Origin: UMGS755 sp045597205
GTDB taxonomy: Bacteria > Bacillota > Clostridia > UBA1381 > UBA9506
Length of the DNA stretch: 23,363 bases
Assembly: GCA_045597205.1 (NCBI GenBank)
Contig: JAZODT010000074.1
Location: 1 to 23,363 of the forward strand
Direction of reading: 5' to 3'
Shown here: piece after piece, positions 22,320-23,363 of the stretch
Position numbering within the stretch: the first letter of the stretch is position 1
Layout: each line of letters starts with the position of its first letter
Notes under the pieces: model-generated
What the model was told of the DNA's origin: nothing
Database searches by the model: none
What the model saw: the letters and a program-made list of their open reading frames with translations, nothing else
Program-made: the position numbers and the translations under genes

Positions 22320-23363
22320 TTAAAGAAGCATATCTGTATGCTTTTCTTCCTTTTCTTTTGCATCCAATAATGCCTGTAAAAAGGAATAGCCATCATTTTC
22401 ATTAGCAATTAACCGGATATGTAACGCTTTTTCTACATCATTAACTGTTACATCATCTAAAAAAATCGGTTCATCAGCCTTAAGCATAGAGCTAGTGATG
22501 AGCAATCTGTCCATAGCCTTGCCTTGCAACGATCGGATTAAGTCACGGCCACCCAAAAGTCCGGCTACGGTCACACCGCCACCAAACAATTGATTATCTA
22601 CGGCCACAACCTCTGCCTCTAAGGTAGTATATCGCTTTTTTGCCATTTCTACCAATTTATTTATAAAAGGATAAGCAAGTGTGCCGGTGGCAATCACCGT
22701 CCGGCCAGGGTTACCCATAGACGGCATTTCTTCTAAAGCTTTAAAAAACTCCTCTTCCATGCTGGCTTCCATTCCCACACCGTTTTCTATTTGGGGAAAG
22801 TCCTCATAATCCGTTGCCGGTGGCATTGGAAGTTCTGCCAGCAGATAAAACTCATCACTAAGATACACAAAGCGAGAACCGAACTGCTTTAAAAACTGTT
22901 TTTGCAGGGATTCAACCTGCGCCACCACCTGCTGAGCATCTTCTTTTGTAAAAGCTTCTAAAGCGTATAGTCCCTCCCGATAACGGGTGAGCCCCACCGG
23001 CACAACGGATACACTGTTGGCCATAGGAACAAAACCAGAAAGGTCACACAAGGTTTTGGAAAGCTCTGCCCCATCATTTACACCTTTACACAAAACAATT
23101 TGCATATTCATGGTGATGCCGCCATGATAAAGCATGTGAATATAATCCATTAAACGGCCGGCATGAGGGTTTTTAAGCATTTTTTCCCGCAAGGCCATAT
23201 TGGTGGTATGTACAGATATATTCACCGGCGATACCCGATATTCAATCAAACGGTTAACATCTTTGGGCAACATGTTGGTCATGGTCACATAATTACCATA
23301 CAAAAAGGATAACCGTGAATCATCATCTTTAAAATATAAACTTTTGCGCAAATGAGGCGGCAG
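22320..23363 (-). CDS. DUF512 radical-SAM-type protein, 5' partial
   Basis: The frame stays open to the right edge (CTG-CCG-CCT-CAT-TTG...), so the TTG at 23351 is internal and 347 C-terminal residues are visible. The segment L-R-K-S-L-Y-F-K-D-D-D-S-R-L-S-F-L-Y-G-N-Y-V-T is the part of the radical-SAM domain just after the iron-sulfur cysteines, which lie off the window together with the N-terminal PDZ-like domain. N-M-Q-I-V-L-C-K-G-V-N-D-G and the DUF512 region with V-V-P-V-G-L-T-R-Y-R follow. The later G-T-L-A-Y-P-F-I and G-L-L-G-G-R-D-L blocks are also typical. The biochemical role of the family is not known. It is often next to der in Clostridia, as here. Confidence 0.88.
   Translation of the reverse strand: MPPHLRKSLYFKDDDSRLSFLYGNYVTMTNMLPKDVNRLIEYRVSPVNISVHTTNMALREKMLKNPHAGRLMDYIHMLYHGGITMNMQIVLCKGVNDGAELSKTLCDLSGFVPMANSVSVVPVGLTRYREGLYALEAFTKEDAQQVVAQVESLQKQFLKQFGSRFVYLSDEFYLLAELPMPPATDYEDFPQIENGVGMEASMEEEFFKALEEMPSMGNPGRTVIATGTLAYPFINKLVEMAKKRYTTLEAEVVAVDNQLFGGGVTVAGLLGGRDLIRSLQGKAMDRLLITSSMLKADEPIFLDDVTVNDVEKALHIRLIANENDGYSFLQALLDAKEKEEKHTDMLL

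Noticed and set aside
23349..23351. TTG as the start of the DUF512 gene
   Set aside because: The frame continues to the right edge, and the radical-SAM cysteine motif expected just upstream is missing only because of the edge.
1..23363. Mobile elements, CRISPR arrays, tRNA or rRNA genes
   Set aside because: No transposase or integrase reading frames, no regularly spaced repeats, and no cloverleaf or rRNA-like sequence were recognised on either strand.

Overview
The window is a chromosomal stretch of a low-GC, Gram-positive, endospore-forming bacterium, most likely a member of the Clostridia. Three things point there: a complete eight-gene spoIIIA sporulation operon, a murT-gatD pair (lipid II amidation), and strong AGGAGG-type ribosome binding sites with housekeeping sigma-A promoters. 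Gene density is high and no gene-free stretch exceeds 300 bases. I see no tRNA, rRNA, CRISPR array, prophage or insertion sequence.

Layout. At 2-1171 (+) is the 3' part of rqcH, cut by the left edge. Facing it on the minus strand is a probable three-gene operon murT-gatD-AI-2E-family membrane protein (4446 down to 1202). The two units share a bidirectional terminator with a 20-bp perfect stem that overlaps the rqcH stop codon. From 4677 to 9729 (+) is a sporulation block. It holds a 32-codon cysteine-rich membrane microprotein gene with its own perfect Shine-Dalgarno, a mother-cell-type -10 box and a terminator, followed by spoIIIAA to spoIIIAH. The proteins AA-AH build the ATPase, membrane export-like apparatus and rings of the channel between mother cell and forespore.

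From 9787 to the right edge everything is on the minus strand. Read in the direction of transcription, the order is: a DUF512 radical-SAM protein (5' end off the window), der, plsY, gpsA, ftsY, a large UPF0182 membrane protein, then a separately promoted ribosome/secretion cluster rplS, lepB, rbgA, rnhB, yraN, an M19 dipeptidase, and finally a class I aspartate aminotransferase. The themes are ribosome assembly (L19, RbgA, Der), membrane targeting and secretion (FtsY, LepB), phospholipid synthesis (GpsA makes glycerol-3-phosphate, PlsY acylates it) and genome maintenance (RNase HII, YraN). rplS has a near-consensus promoter and a structured leader, and hairpins flank lepB on both sides.

Most of the content is familiar housekeeping and sporulation machinery. 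The items most worth a second look are the microprotein next to spoIIIA, the ftsY-UPF0182-rplS junction where ffh, rpsP, rimM and trmD would often sit, the membrane permease joined to murT-gatD, and the leader and attenuator-like hairpins around rplS and lepB. I found no clear evidence of a wholly undescribed system.
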